A stretch of DNA of 64,000 nucleotides from Bacillota bacterium. Lineage in GTDB: Bacteria > Bacillota > TC1. The first letter of the stretch is position 1, and each line of letters opens with the position of its first letter. The translations under genes and the position numbers were made by a program. Below the pieces are notes generated by a model. It saw only the letters and a program-made list of their open reading frames with translations. It had not been told where the DNA came from and ran no database searches. Below, in pieces: positions 7,673 through 16,715 of the stretch. The stretch is from positions 1 to 64,000 of the forward strand of contig JAGXHY010000031.1 in NCBI GenBank assembly GCA_024635925.1, given 5' to 3'.

Positions 7673-8452
7673 CTAAAACAAATTTCCATTAATAATAGAA
7701 AAAACACTAGGTATTAAAACCAACAAACTTATACCTATAAATATTAACATCATAGGTATAACCATCTTAGCCGAACCTTCCTCTGCTAAACGCTTAACAG
7801 TTTCCTTTTTCAATTTCCATGCTTCATCTCCTAATTGTATTAAATAATCATTTCCTTCTACACCAACTTGATAAAATTGAATAAAAAAATTAACTAGTTT
7901 AATTAATTCACGCTCTCTTGTACTTAATATAATTTCTAGAAAAGCTGTTTTCCTATTTATACCTATCCCAATCTTATCTAAACCAGACTTAATCAAAGTT
8001 AGATAGTAACCTTTACCACCTCCTGTAAAATATGTTCCCAAAGCATTTTCTAAAGTTAGACCAGATTGTAAATAAAGTTTAAGACTATTTAAAAAACCTG
8101 GATACTCCTTAAAAAATTCAATTCTCCTTTTCTCCACAATATTCTTAATTTGTAAATACCTATATCTATAAGCAACAAAAAGTATGGCAAAAGCTAAAAA
8201 CACTAAACCAACATCTGCAATAAGCCCAATAACTATCAAAGGCGAAAACAAGATAAGGTTTTTGAAAACTTCCTCTTTATAATTCTCTATATTTTTTGAT
8301 AAATCCTCTATACCATGGTAGTATTTTAATGTTTCCTTCTCTTTAATACTCATAGGTAAACGGTATTTACATTTCATAATAAAAGGAATAGGCGTATCCT
8401 TTAAGAGAAAAATAACCCCAATACTAAGGTAAATAAAAAATATTAATCCCAT
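7673..8452 (-). CDS. tadC: Tad pilus inner-membrane platform protein TadC
   Basis: A 259-residue type II secretion F-domain protein. Hydrophobic segments lie near residues 2-20, 70-92 and 235-255, and the cytoplasmic middle has the typical FKEYPGFLNSLKLYLQSGLTLENAL. Proteins of this family pair with TadB to form the membrane platform on which the TadA ATPase drives pilus assembly. It overlaps tadB by 10 bp. Sequence divergence from well-known TadC proteins is high, so the symbol is by family, size and order. Confidence 0.78.
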   Translation of the reverse strand: MGLIFFIYLSIGVIFLLKDTPIPFIMKCKYRLPMSIKEKETLKYYHGIEDLSKNIENYKEEVFKNLILFSPLIVIGLIADVGLVFLAFAILFVAYRYRYLQIKNIVEKRRIEFFKEYPGFLNSLKLYLQSGLTLENALGTYFTGGGKGYYLTLIKSGLDKIGIGINRKTAFLEIILSTRERELIKLVNFFIQFYQVGVEGNDYLIQLGDEAWKLKKETVKRLAEEGSAKMVIPMMLIFIGISLLVLIPSVFSIINGNLF

Positions 8453-9189
8453 ACTACCTCCATTAATTTATTACTAATATAGAAAGAAAGAGCAAAAAGA
8501 AAAACTACACCTATAAAAGTTACCCATCCCAAAACATTTGTGATTAAAAATTTTATCATTTCTGGATATATAAAACGTAGTATCAATAACATTACAAAGG
8601 GTATGACCCTAAGCATTAAAACCTCAATTCTTTGTTTTGCCAACAAGGTACCAATTTCTCGTTCAATTTCTAACCTTTCAGATAAAGTATTATTAGTCTC
8701 TTCTAATACTTCTTTAAAATCCCCTCCCTTATTTCTAGTTATCCCTAAGACAATAGCAAACTCCTTAAAAAAACCAATTTGATATTCCTCCTCTAACATT
8801 AAAAATCCCTTTTCATAACCAATCCCAATTTTATTCCAATATATAATTTTTTCTAATTCTTTTGCTAGCAAGGTATCCTCGCCATATATACTAAATAAAT
8901 TAAATTTTGTTTCAACTAAAGCATTATCATAAGAATTTCCTGATTGTAAACTTCCACTTAACAAATAAATAAAATCTTGAAATTCAAATATCATCCTAGC
9001 TTTTTTTCTTTTACTAATTAATACTTTGAAATATGGAAATAAAAATATTGACAAACAACTTACTAAAGTAGAGAAAAATATATTTCCAGTTAATAACATA
9101 AAATATATTAAAGTTATTATAAAAGCTATTAATACAAATTGAAGTAATTTAGAATCAATTTTTTTAAAATTAAATTTTTTCATAAACAT
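8443..9189 (-). CDS. tadB: Tad pilus inner-membrane platform protein TadB
   Basis: A 248-residue type II secretion F-domain protein. Two N-terminal membrane helices (about 15-60) are followed by a cytoplasmic domain with FEFQDFIYLLSGSLQSGNSYDNAL and ITRNKGGDFKEVLEETNNTLSERL, then C-terminal helices (about 195-245). The F domain is the platform module of type II/IV systems. The ATG is preceded by CAGGAGA at 6 bp and overlaps the end of tadA by 20 bp, so translation is coupled. Confidence 0.8.
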   Translation of the reverse strand: MFMKKFNFKKIDSKLLQFVLIAFIITLIYFMLLTGNIFFSTLVSCLSIFLFPYFKVLISKRKKARMIFEFQDFIYLLSGSLQSGNSYDNALVETKFNLFSIYGEDTLLAKELEKIIYWNKIGIGYEKGFLMLEEEYQIGFFKEFAIVLGITRNKGGDFKEVLEETNNTLSERLEIEREIGTLLAKQRIEVLMLRVIPFVMLLILRFIYPEMIKFLITNVLGWVTFIGVVFLFALSFYISNKLMEVVWD

Positions 9190-10342
9190 TAAATTTCTCC
9201 TGGTTTTTTATGTCATTTTTTTTTATTAATTCATTTACACTATTTCTCTCAAATAATGTATTTAAAACCATACCTTCTTTTTCCTTATCAAGTTCATAAA
9301 CACCAATTACTTTCCTTCCATCTTTTTGTCTTTGCAAGTGGACAATTATATCTATACCAGTTTTAATTAAATTAATACCAACTTCCTCTTTTATATCATT
9401 ACCCACTAAAACCATAGTTAGTAATCTTAATAGCATATCTTTAGCACTATTAGCATGACCAGTGGACATAGAACCCTCATGACCAGTGTTCATCGCTGTT
9501 AACATATCATAAGCTTCATAACCTCTTACTTCTCCTACAATTATCCTATCAGGTCTCATTCTTAAAGCAGTTCTAATCAAAGTCCTAATATCAATAAGTG
9601 AGTCTACAGAATCCAGATTTATTTGTCTAGCTTCTAGTCTAATTAGATTAGAAATATTTCTTATACATAATTCTGCTGAGTCCTCTATTGTAACAATCCT
9701 CTCATTTTCAGGAATAAAACCTGATAATAAATTTAAAAAAGTTGTTTTACCAGAACTTGTACCCCCACTAATAAAAATATTATATTTACATATCACCAAC
9801 CTTTCTAAAAAATTAATAACTTCTTGATTAATAGAATTTTTTACAAGTAAATCTTCCATTGCTAAAAAAGCTTTATTAAATTTCCTTATAGTTAAAACAG
9901 GGCCATCAATGGCCACAGGTTTTAGAACAACATTTACTCTTGATCCATCTTCAAGTCGAACATCAACAATTGGTTTTGATTGATTAACTACTCTGTTCAT
10001 TCTTCCTACTATTGTTTGTATAATATTTTCCAATTGTTCAACATTTTCAAAATTACCCTCTTCTTTATATATTTTTCCCTCTTTCTCGTAAAATATTGAA
10101 CTTGGGCCATTAACCATTATTTCGTCAATCTCTTTATTTTCTAACATAATTTGAAGAATATCATAGCGGCAAATACTATTGAATAAATTCTGAATCAACT
10201 CATTCTTAAAACTTATATCCATTTCTAAATCTCTAGTTTTATCAATTACTTTATCAATGATCAAATCCTTTATTTCATTTTCATTTAATAAGCCTTTATT
10301 CTTTAGTTCTTCAATAATATTTTCTTTAAGCTCTTTTTCCAA
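9170..10342 (-). CDS. tadA: Tad pilus assembly ATPase TadA/CpaF
   Basis: A 390-residue VirB11-type secretion ATPase. The Walker A motif is GGTSSGKTTFLNLL (about residue 190) and the Walker B/Asp box region includes RPDRIIVGEVRGYEAYDML. His-box features (MNTGHEGSMSTGHANS) are present. It hydrolyses ATP to power pilin polymerisation at the cytoplasmic face of TadB/TadC. The start is a TTG with GGAGG ten bases upstream and overlaps the end of the TadZ-like gene by 40 bp. All nucleotide-binding motifs are intact. Confidence 0.92.
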   Translation of the reverse strand: MEKELKENIIEELKNKGLLNENEIKDLIIDKVIDKTRDLEMDISFKNELIQNLFNSICRYDILQIMLENKEIDEIMVNGPSSIFYEKEGKIYKEEGNFENVEQLENIIQTIVGRMNRVVNQSKPIVDVRLEDGSRVNVVLKPVAIDGPVLTIRKFNKAFLAMEDLLVKNSINQEVINFLERLVICKYNIFISGGTSSGKTTFLNLLSGFIPENERIVTIEDSAELCIRNISNLIRLEARQINLDSVDSLIDIRTLIRTALRMRPDRIIVGEVRGYEAYDMLTAMNTGHEGSMSTGHANSAKDMLLRLLTMVLVGNDIKEEVGINLIKTGIDIIVHLQRQKDGRKVIGVYELDKEKEGMVLNTLFERNSVNELIKKNDIKNQEKFNVYEKI

Positions 10343-11232
10343 TTATCTAAATCCTCCATTTCTTTATTAAATCTGATTTTCTCGTTCTTTATTGTAAATA
10401 TATTTTCTAGAGATTCAATCCTGATAAATTCTAAATTCACTTTAGAATTTACCTTGTTCAAGTTTTCCAGATAATTCTTATCCATCTCTTCTAATAAACT
10501 ATTATTTTTATTTTGTAAATAAAATATATTATCAGAACAATTAGGGAATTGCCAATGGAATATGCCATAATCAAGAACTATATACTTATAGTTTTGTCCT
10601 TTTAGGAAACTTAACAATTTTTGTATAAAATCTTTTGAGATACTATTCGACTCATTAACCTTAATATCCATTTCAATGAAGCTATAATTATCACTTTCAT
10701 GCTGACTTATAATACCAGGATTAAAATCATCATTATTTTGATAATAGTAAATAGCTTTTAATAAGCCTTTGTTTTCCATGTTCCAACCAAAATACTTAAA
10801 AGGAAAAGTAATATTTAGAGAAATCAGACATACTTTAAAACCTTCAACTGCCAATTCTCTAGCAATAAATTGATTAAATAAAGTTGCTCCAACTAAGTTA
10901 AATGGCGATATCCCAGAAACAACTTCAAACTCATCCTTTAAGTTTTCTTTGCCAATAATATTTAATATTTCCTTTTTTATCTTAGCTTTTCCTTGAAATA
11001 AAAAAATCCCACTTTCATTAACACTTTCACATAAGTAAATAAAATTATCATTTGCCATTTTTTCTCTGTTGTTATGATTTAAAATAATAAAATCTGCTTC
11101 ATTAGAAACTAAATCCTTTAAAAAATAAAAATTAATATCCTTATGATTCTCTCTAATTAGCTCTTCCCCTATAGCTTTAATAATTAAATCCCCATCAGCC
11201 AAAATTCCAACATCAATAGTTTTTCCTAACAT
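10303..11232 (-). CDS. TadZ/CpaE-like protein with degenerate P-loop
   Basis: A 309-residue protein in the position of tadZ/cpaE, first gene of the Tad operon. Layout fits the family: a receiver-like N-terminal half (residues 1-100) and a MinD/ParA-like C-terminal half. The expected deviant Walker A lysine pattern is replaced by SGISPFNLVGATLFNQ, and no clear switch motif is seen. It therefore probably positions the pilus machine without hydrolysing ATP, as reported for atypical TadZ proteins. The ATG at 11232 follows AGAGGT by 7 bp. Identity is inferred from position and weak similarity. Confidence 0.6.
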   Translation of the reverse strand: MLGKTIDVGILADGDLIIKAIGEELIRENHKDINFYFLKDLVSNEADFIILNHNNREKMANDNFIYLCESVNESGIFLFQGKAKIKKEILNIIGKENLKDEFEVVSGISPFNLVGATLFNQFIARELAVEGFKVCLISLNITFPFKYFGWNMENKGLLKAIYYYQNNDDFNPGIISQHESDNYSFIEMDIKVNESNSISKDFIQKLLSFLKGQNYKYIVLDYGIFHWQFPNCSDNIFYLQNKNNSLLEEMDKNYLENLNKVNSKVNLEFIRIESLENIFTIKNEKIRFNKEMEDLDNWKKSLKKILLKN

Positions 11233-11333
11233 AATTACCACCTCTAAATAATTTTTATCTTTAAATTAAAGAATTTCACACTTTTAACTTCTATCTTACA
11301 TTTGATGATTATAATAGTAATTGGAGGTGCAAC

Positions 11334-11978
11334 ATGAATAAAAAAGTTTATTTTATTGGCAGTGAAACATTAAAAGAAAAATTAAGGAAAGGAATTGTCC
11401 TTTTAGGCTGGGATTTAGAGAACTTCATAGGATGGGATGTTAAAGATTTAATAATTTATGAATTAAATAATATTGATAACTACAAATTTCATATACCAGA
11501 AAATCTTTTAATCATTACAAATAATATAAGTCTTAAAGATACAGGTAATACACATATCTTTTTTTATCAAAACAATGAACTAAAATTTAATTTTTCTAAA
11601 TTTCTTCTAAGTCACTTACAAAAAGAAATAAAACCAGTGACTAATTTTTATGATACCCGTGAAGAAGTAAGAATCTTATACCTTAACCATACTAAAGATT
11701 TAAAGGAACTATTAAAACTTCTCTCCACTAACAAAAAATATTTATTTAAAGTTTTTAAATATTCCAACTATTTTGCAGATCAGCCAGTACGGTCCCTTAT
11801 TTATACAGATGAAAAAATATTAAAATCTTGTTATAATTTTGAATTACCAACAATTTACAAAGGCTTAAATTTTGTACAAAAAAAAGAACTAAAGAGAATA
11901 AACCCTTTAGTTCCTAAAATTTTTATTAATAATATTAATAAATCCGCTTTAAGAAAAATACTAAAACACCTTAATTAA
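11334..11978 (+). CDS. Unknown protein divergent from the Tad operon
   Basis: A 214-residue protein that I do not recognise. It is basic, rich in Asn/Lys/Ile and without signal peptide or membrane helix. It begins MNKKVYFIGSETLKEKLRKG, suggesting a Rossmann-like beta-alpha start comparable to the receiver half of the neighbouring TadZ-like protein. A strong TTGGAGGTG ribosome binding site lies 5 bp before the ATG, and a TATAAT-like box lies just upstream in the 100-bp divergent gap. Its 3' end overlaps the convergent MoeA-like gene by 4 bp. Divergent pairing with tadZ suggests a regulatory or localisation role for the pilus, but that is inference. Confidence 0.6.
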   Translation: MNKKVYFIGSETLKEKLRKGIVLLGWDLENFIGWDVKDLIIYELNNIDNYKFHIPENLLIITNNISLKDTGNTHIFFYQNNELKFNFSKFLLSHLQKEIKPVTNFYDTREEVRILYLNHTKDLKELLKLLSTNKKYLFKVFKYSNYFADQPVRSLIYTDEKILKSCYNFELPTIYKGLNFVQKKELKRINPLVPKIFINNINKSALRKILKHLN

Positions 11979-12949
11979 AGCAATCCTCCATCACCTAAAC
12001 TAGCGATAAAGTCCTTAGTTATTTTAATTTTACCCAACAGTAAAGGAAGCACGAAATCTAATATAGAGTTGCCCCCTCTTAATAAACCAGCAGGTAAACC
12101 AATCAAAGGAACCCTACCATCATAATAAGCAGCCATAAACATAGCACCTGGTAATACAGGAGAACCATAAATTATCATCTCTACCTTATCATGTTCTTCA
12201 ACTGTTTTTAAAGTAAAATCATCAGCATCAACTGATAACCCACCAGTTAAAAACAATAACTCAAAATCCCTCTCAATAAAATCATCAATGGCCTCTTTTA
12301 TAATTTCTTGTTTATCAGGAACAATTGTTTGCTCAATCACATTAAAACCAAAAGGCTCTAATTTACCCCTAAGATATGGCATAAAAGCATCCTTAATTCG
12401 ACCTTCATAAACCTCACTACCAGTCGTAATAATACCAATTCTCAAACTATTAAATGGAGCAACAGAAATAAAATCTTTCTCAAATAAAGATAATCCACTA
12501 TCCAATAAATCACCCTCTATTTCTAAAGGTGTAATCCCAAATGTAGCCACTTTTTCACCAGCTTCAACAACAGTATACTTCCTTTTTGTAGAAATTTTTA
12601 TACCATCTATTAAATTAATAGACTTCAACTTACTTGGACTAGAAATTAAAATACCTTTTTCTATAGCATAAGCATGTACTTTACCTTCTTTAGGTTGACT
12701 TAAAGTTACACCAGAACCAATAAACTTGGTCCCAAGCATTAAAGCTCCATCATTTTCATGAATCAAATTACTGTTTTCATCTAAAACTTTAATATGGTAC
12801 TTACCCATATTTTTTAAGGTTTCAACATCTTCAATTTTAACTTCATAACCTCTTAGGAATGTTGTATTCTCACTTTTTCCTGGTATAATGCCAGTTAACT
12901 CATGAGATATTTTCTTACCAACTGCATCTTCGATAGGAATGATTTTCAT
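11975..12949 (-). CDS. MoeA-like molybdopterin-binding protein
   Basis: A 324-residue protein of the molybdopterin-binding (MoCF_biosynth) family. The N-terminal MKIIPIEDAVGKKISHELT matches MoeA-like proteins of Clostridia. The core domain shows RIGIITTGSEVYEGRIKDAF, LFLTGGLSVDADDFT and PLIGLPAGLL, ending in the characteristic SLGDGGLL. It is shorter than canonical MoeA (about 400). Homologues are often encoded beside molybdenum hydroxylases; none is present here, nor are other moa/moe genes. It could insert or sort the cofactor, or act as a sensor. Confidence 0.8.
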   Translation of the reverse strand: MKIIPIEDAVGKKISHELTGIIPGKSENTTFLRGYEVKIEDVETLKNMGKYHIKVLDENSNLIHENDGALMLGTKFIGSGVTLSQPKEGKVHAYAIEKGILISSPSKLKSINLIDGIKISTKRKYTVVEAGEKVATFGITPLEIEGDLLDSGLSLFEKDFISVAPFNSLRIGIITTGSEVYEGRIKDAFMPYLRGKLEPFGFNVIEQTIVPDKQEIIKEAIDDFIERDFELLFLTGGLSVDADDFTLKTVEEHDKVEMIIYGSPVLPGAMFMAAYYDGRVPLIGLPAGLLRGGNSILDFVLPLLLGKIKITKDFIASLGDGGLL

Positions 12950-12959
12950 ATTTCACCTC

Positions 12960-14681
12960 TTATATATTTGAATCTTCCTTACAAATATCTACATATTTAT
13001 TAGCCATAAATTCATAATTAACATTATCAACTACAATTTTAACACTTCCAGGTACAGTTTCCAACCAACTTTCTAAATCTCTACTTCTAGCAATATCTAG
13101 AAGAGCTATTCCCTTTTCTAAACCATCACCAGTACTGAAGTTCCATACTTCATCAGGTTGGGCCAATCGATTATCGCTGTATACTGAAACTTTTCCTAAA
13201 TTATCTAAGTAATTAAAAGCTTCATCTATGCTCATATTTTCAGTACCAACTATAGTTACTGGATTTCTTTCTAACGAAGCCTTCATAAAAGCCTTTAAAT
13301 AAGGTTTTCCTTTTATTTCTCTATAGGCTAAAAAGGCTAAATCAACAACTTCGCTATCTTCTCTTCTAGTTTCAAGATGTTCAATAATAGCTTCTCTTGT
13401 CATATTATTACTTAAAATAATTGGCTTTGTTGGCACAAAAGTCTTATCTTTAATTTCAGGTATTTGTGGATCCACCTTACAAAAATCTATTAAATCATCT
13501 ATTAAATCTTTTTCCTTATTACATGTTTTTTTCACAATACTATCAAGGACTTCAGGCTTTGATTGTAATTCTCTAACCTTCAGACCACTTTTTTTGAAAG
13601 CTGTTTCTATATCTTTCAAATTAATTCTGCCCTCAATAGGTTCTTGGTAAAATTCCATTGAATCAATTTCTTCCAATAATTTATTTTGTGTTGATGTACC
13701 AATCAAATATGGGCTTCCATGTTCATATGGGAAAACCTTTTCTGCTTCTATATATTGTTTTTTACCAAGAAAATCATGTTCAAACTGAAAACACACCTGT
13801 TTTGATCCAGAATCTCTCAAAAAACTTGCAATTGTAGGATAGTCAACATCAGTTTCTAAATAGTTAGTTATCTTTTCTTTAAATCCAAGATAAACATCCT
13901 TTGGCATTGTTGCTTCCTTATAGATTCTATGCACATAGCCCAAGTTATTAGAAATGAAAGTTATCTGTTCATTTTCAATCGCTCTTCTGGCTTTCATAGA
14001 TATTTCTGTTCCATTAAACCACATGTTTTTTGTAACTAACCTTCTATTATTAGTTATCAATCCTGTACCTACATCAACAAAGTTTTGTGAATGAAGTGGA
14101 GTAGCTACCATATAGATATCCTCCATTGGTAACCCACCAATAATAAATAAAGCAGCATAGTACAAAGTTGATAAGGAAACACACTCACCAGCTCCTTTAT
14201 GATAACCTTCCTTTAAGTGAAAAGCATTCATAGCATCAATTGTCTCGGTTTTCCAATAAGGAATTGAATCAGTTGTATACTTATCTAAGCCAAAATGTTT
14301 TCTAATATCTATATCAAAATAGTACTTATCACCTTCATAACCAAAAAGAGCATTACTCTGCTTTAAGGTATCAAGATCAATAAATTCTTCAAATCTTTTT
14401 AACTCTTTTTCTTTAGTTGTTAAACCCCAAGTATCAAGGTCAAGGTTGAAATCATATTGATTCATAATAAATTGTTTAATTCTTTGTAATTTCTTATTTA
14501 AATTCATCCTATTAATATTTTTGAACCAAGGATCATCTTTCCATTTCCAAATAATGGGAGACATAATATTGGCTAAAACTAAGGAGAACATCAATTCTGG
14601 AAATATAAATATTTCCATATCTGACAGACTTATTGCAGAAGAATATTTTTCTAAAGACTCTTTATTTTTAATATCTAACAT
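12960..14681 (-). CDS. Large unknown protein with transglutaminase-like Cys-His centre
   Basis: A 573-residue protein without signal peptide or clear membrane helices. The segment GAGECVSLSTLYYAALFI, then PMEDIYMVATPLHSQNFVDV, has the spacing of a transglutaminase/papain-like core: Cys167 at the start of a helix, His197 in the next strand, and Asp203 or Asn211 as third residue. The rest is unfamiliar; the C-terminal third (residues 440-570) looks helical with a final GSVKIVVDNVNYEF segment. It lies 10 bp upstream of the MoeA-like gene with which it is probably cotranscribed. The ribosome binding site is weak. Enzymatic activity is inferred from the triad only. Confidence 0.55.
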   Translation of the reverse strand: MLDIKNKESLEKYSSAISLSDMEIFIFPELMFSLVLANIMSPIIWKWKDDPWFKNINRMNLNKKLQRIKQFIMNQYDFNLDLDTWGLTTKEKELKRFEEFIDLDTLKQSNALFGYEGDKYYFDIDIRKHFGLDKYTTDSIPYWKTETIDAMNAFHLKEGYHKGAGECVSLSTLYYAALFIIGGLPMEDIYMVATPLHSQNFVDVGTGLITNNRRLVTKNMWFNGTEISMKARRAIENEQITFISNNLGYVHRIYKEATMPKDVYLGFKEKITNYLETDVDYPTIASFLRDSGSKQVCFQFEHDFLGKKQYIEAEKVFPYEHGSPYLIGTSTQNKLLEEIDSMEFYQEPIEGRINLKDIETAFKKSGLKVRELQSKPEVLDSIVKKTCNKEKDLIDDLIDFCKVDPQIPEIKDKTFVPTKPIILSNNMTREAIIEHLETRREDSEVVDLAFLAYREIKGKPYLKAFMKASLERNPVTIVGTENMSIDEAFNYLDNLGKVSVYSDNRLAQPDEVWNFSTGDGLEKGIALLDIARSRDLESWLETVPGSVKIVVDNVNYEFMANKYVDICKEDSNI

Positions 14682-14689
14682 TTAAGCAC

Positions 14690-15042
14690 ATCCATATAAT
14701 ATATTTAGTGTTTCCACCTATATTATTATATCATAGAATATTCAAATATCTATATCTATCGATATGAAATTTCAACTAATTTTCTCTTAAAATTCACCTT
14801 ATATACATATATCCAGACTATACTTGTGTCATAACAAGGAGGTGGTATATGAATTTGTAGATAAAATAAAATAAGGAGGTATATAATAATAATTAGAGGT
14901 ATATTAAAAGATAAAAAATAAAAAGAAAAAATAGATAACTTTATTTTAAGTTCTGACCACTTAGACAACTGTCTAGGTGGTCTTTTATTACTTTATTTGA
15001 TAAAATGTATATATTAAATAAATAGATTGGATGTGTTTTGAA
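14690..15042. other. Intergenic region with orphan ribosome binding sites
   Basis: This divergent gap contains two near-perfect Shine-Dalgarno sequences on the plus strand. AAGGAGGT at 14836-14843 is followed by ATG-AAT-TTG-TAG (14849-14860). AAGGAGGT at 14873-14880 is followed by no AUG frame of any length. A terminator hairpin follows at 14955-14990. No real protein-coding frame is visible. It may encode a short RNA or be the remains of a small-peptide gene. Confidence 0.4.
14955..14990 (+). terminator. Rho-independent terminator
   Basis: A 12-bp stem (14955-14966 with 14971-14982, one G-T pair) with loop AACT is followed by TTTTATTA on the plus strand. It stands just upstream of the aldolase gene and ends a short plus-strand transcript of unknown content, or insulates the aldolase operon. 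Confidence 0.75.
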
Positions 15043-15972
15043 ATGCCATTAGTAAATACAAAAGAAATGTTCAAAAAAGCCTATGAAGAAGGCTATGCAA
15101 TAGGTGCTTTTAATGTTAATAACATGGAAATTATACAAGGAATAACAGAAGCTGCTAAAAAACAACAAGCACCACTTATACTACAAGTTTCAGCAGGTGC
15201 TAGAAAATATGCTAATCAAACCTATTTGTTAAAATTAGTGGAAGCAGCAATAATTGAAACAGACCTACCAATTGCCTTACACTTAGATCACGGAGATTCT
15301 TTTGAACTATGTAAAGATTGCATAGATGGAGGTTTTACTTCTGTTATGATTGATGGATCACATCTTACCTTTGAAGAGAACATAGCTTTGACCAAACAAG
15401 TGGTTGAATATGCTAAACCTAGAAATGTAACAGTAGAAGGTGAATTAGGTAGACTAGCCGGTGTTGAAGATGATATAAATGTAAATTCAGAAGATGCTAG
15501 TTATACAAAACCTGAAGAAGTAGAAGAATTTGTTAAACGAACTGGTGTTGATTCACTTGCTATTGCCATTGGAACTAGTCATGGTGCTTTTAAATTTAAA
15601 GGTGAAGCTAAGCTAAGATTTGATATCCTTGAAGAAGTAAGTAAAAGACTTCCAGGTTTCCCAATTGTACTTCATGGTGCTTCATCTGTAATACCAGAAT
15701 TTGTTCAAATAATAAATGAGCATGGGGGAGATATTGCAGGAGCTAAAGGTGTTCCAGAAGATATGTTAAGAAAAGCAGCTACTATGGCTGTTTGTAAGAT
15801 AAATATTGATTCAGACCTTCGTTTAGCAATGACTGCTAAAATTAGAGAAGCACTAGATATTGATCCAAAGAATTTTGATCCAAGAAAATATCTCTCACCA
15901 GCTAGAGATGCTATTAAAGATATAGTTGAACATAAAATAGTTGAAGTCCTAGGCTGTAACGGGAAGGCTTAA
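15043..15972 (+). CDS. fba: Class II fructose-bisphosphate aldolase
   Basis: A 309-residue class II (zinc) aldolase that splits fructose 1,6-bisphosphate into dihydroxyacetone phosphate and glyceraldehyde 3-phosphate in glycolysis and gluconeogenesis. Recognisable motifs are EEGYAIGAFNVNNMEIIQGI at the N-terminus, ALHLDHGDSFELCKDCIDGG with the catalytic Asp and zinc His, EGELGRLAGVEDD, and IVLHGASSVIPE with a zinc His. The ATG at 15043 is chosen because family members begin MPLVNTKEM. An in-frame ATG at 15031 would add four residues. It is the first gene of a three-gene plus-strand operon. Confidence 0.95.
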   Translation: MPLVNTKEMFKKAYEEGYAIGAFNVNNMEIIQGITEAAKKQQAPLILQVSAGARKYANQTYLLKLVEAAIIETDLPIALHLDHGDSFELCKDCIDGGFTSVMIDGSHLTFEENIALTKQVVEYAKPRNVTVEGELGRLAGVEDDINVNSEDASYTKPEEVEEFVKRTGVDSLAIAIGTSHGAFKFKGEAKLRFDILEEVSKRLPGFPIVLHGASSVIPEFVQIINEHGGDIAGAKGVPEDMLRKAATMAVCKINIDSDLRLAMTAKIREALDIDPKNFDPRKYLSPARDAIKDIVEHKIVEVLGCNGKA

Positions 15973-15974
15973 TT

Positions 15975-16715
15975 ATGAAAATAAAGGGTATTCTTTTTGA
16001 TAAGGATGGTACCTTACTTGAATTTAATAAAACCTGGAGACCTATTGCAAATATAGTTGTTGATGAGGTAGCTAAAAAATATAAAATAGAAAATAAGAAA
16101 GCACTCGCTGAAGCTATTGGACTTTTTTCTGACAGTATAAACCCAGATGGTTCTTTATCTGCTGGTACAAATAAAGATGTTGCAATGGATATGCTCTCTA
16201 TAATTAAAGAAATAAATAATGATATTTATAAAATGATCGATATTAAAGAATATATTAAATGGTCTACTGAATTATTTAATAAAGTAGCAGCAACATTACC
16301 CTTTTATCCAGTTTTAGGTGGAATAGATACAATTAAATTTTTAAAAAAATCTAATTACTTTATTGGTCTTTCTACTGCAGATTCTGTAGAAAATGCAAAA
16401 CTATTTCTCAAAAAAACTAGTCTTGATATTTTATTTGACTATATTGGAGCTGATGATGGAATCATTAATCCAAAACCTGCAATAGATTATATGGAGGCCT
16501 TTTGCAAGCTATATGCTCTTAAACCTGAAGAAGTTGCTGTTGTAGGTGATACTATGACTGACATGAACTTCGGGTTCAATAGTAGGGCAGGTCTTGTTAT
16601 AGGTGTCTTATCAGGCACGGGAACAAGAGATATACTATCTAGTAAGGCAAACATTATAATCAATAATATAAATGAGTTGATAAATGATGGAAAAGTTATA
16701 TGGGAGGATATGTAA
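15975..16715 (+). CDS. HAD-family phosphatase
   Basis: A 246-residue haloacid dehalogenase-type phosphatase. Motif I is FDKDGTLLEF with the nucleophile Asp and acid/base Asp, motif II is in GLSTADS, and motifs III/IV are in the NPKPAIDYME and VVGDTMTDMNFG segments. The helical cap after motif I resembles phosphoglycolate/beta-phosphoglucomutase-type enzymes. It begins 2 bp after the aldolase stop and its own stop overlaps the next ATG (TAATG). A house-cleaning or sugar-phosphate role is plausible from context; substrate unknown. Confidence 0.85.
   Translation: MKIKGILFDKDGTLLEFNKTWRPIANIVVDEVAKKYKIENKKALAEAIGLFSDSINPDGSLSAGTNKDVAMDMLSIIKEINNDIYKMIDIKEYIKWSTELFNKVAATLPFYPVLGGIDTIKFLKKSNYFIGLSTADSVENAKLFLKKTSLDILFDYIGADDGIINPKPAIDYMEAFCKLYALKPEEVAVVGDTMTDMNFGFNSRAGLVIGVLSGTGTRDILSSKANIIINNINELINDGKVIWEDM

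Noticed and set aside
14756-14968. Minus-strand 70-codon hydrophobic frame in the intergenic gap
   Set aside because: No ribosome site and its composition reflects AT-rich DNA; it also crosses the terminator at 14955.
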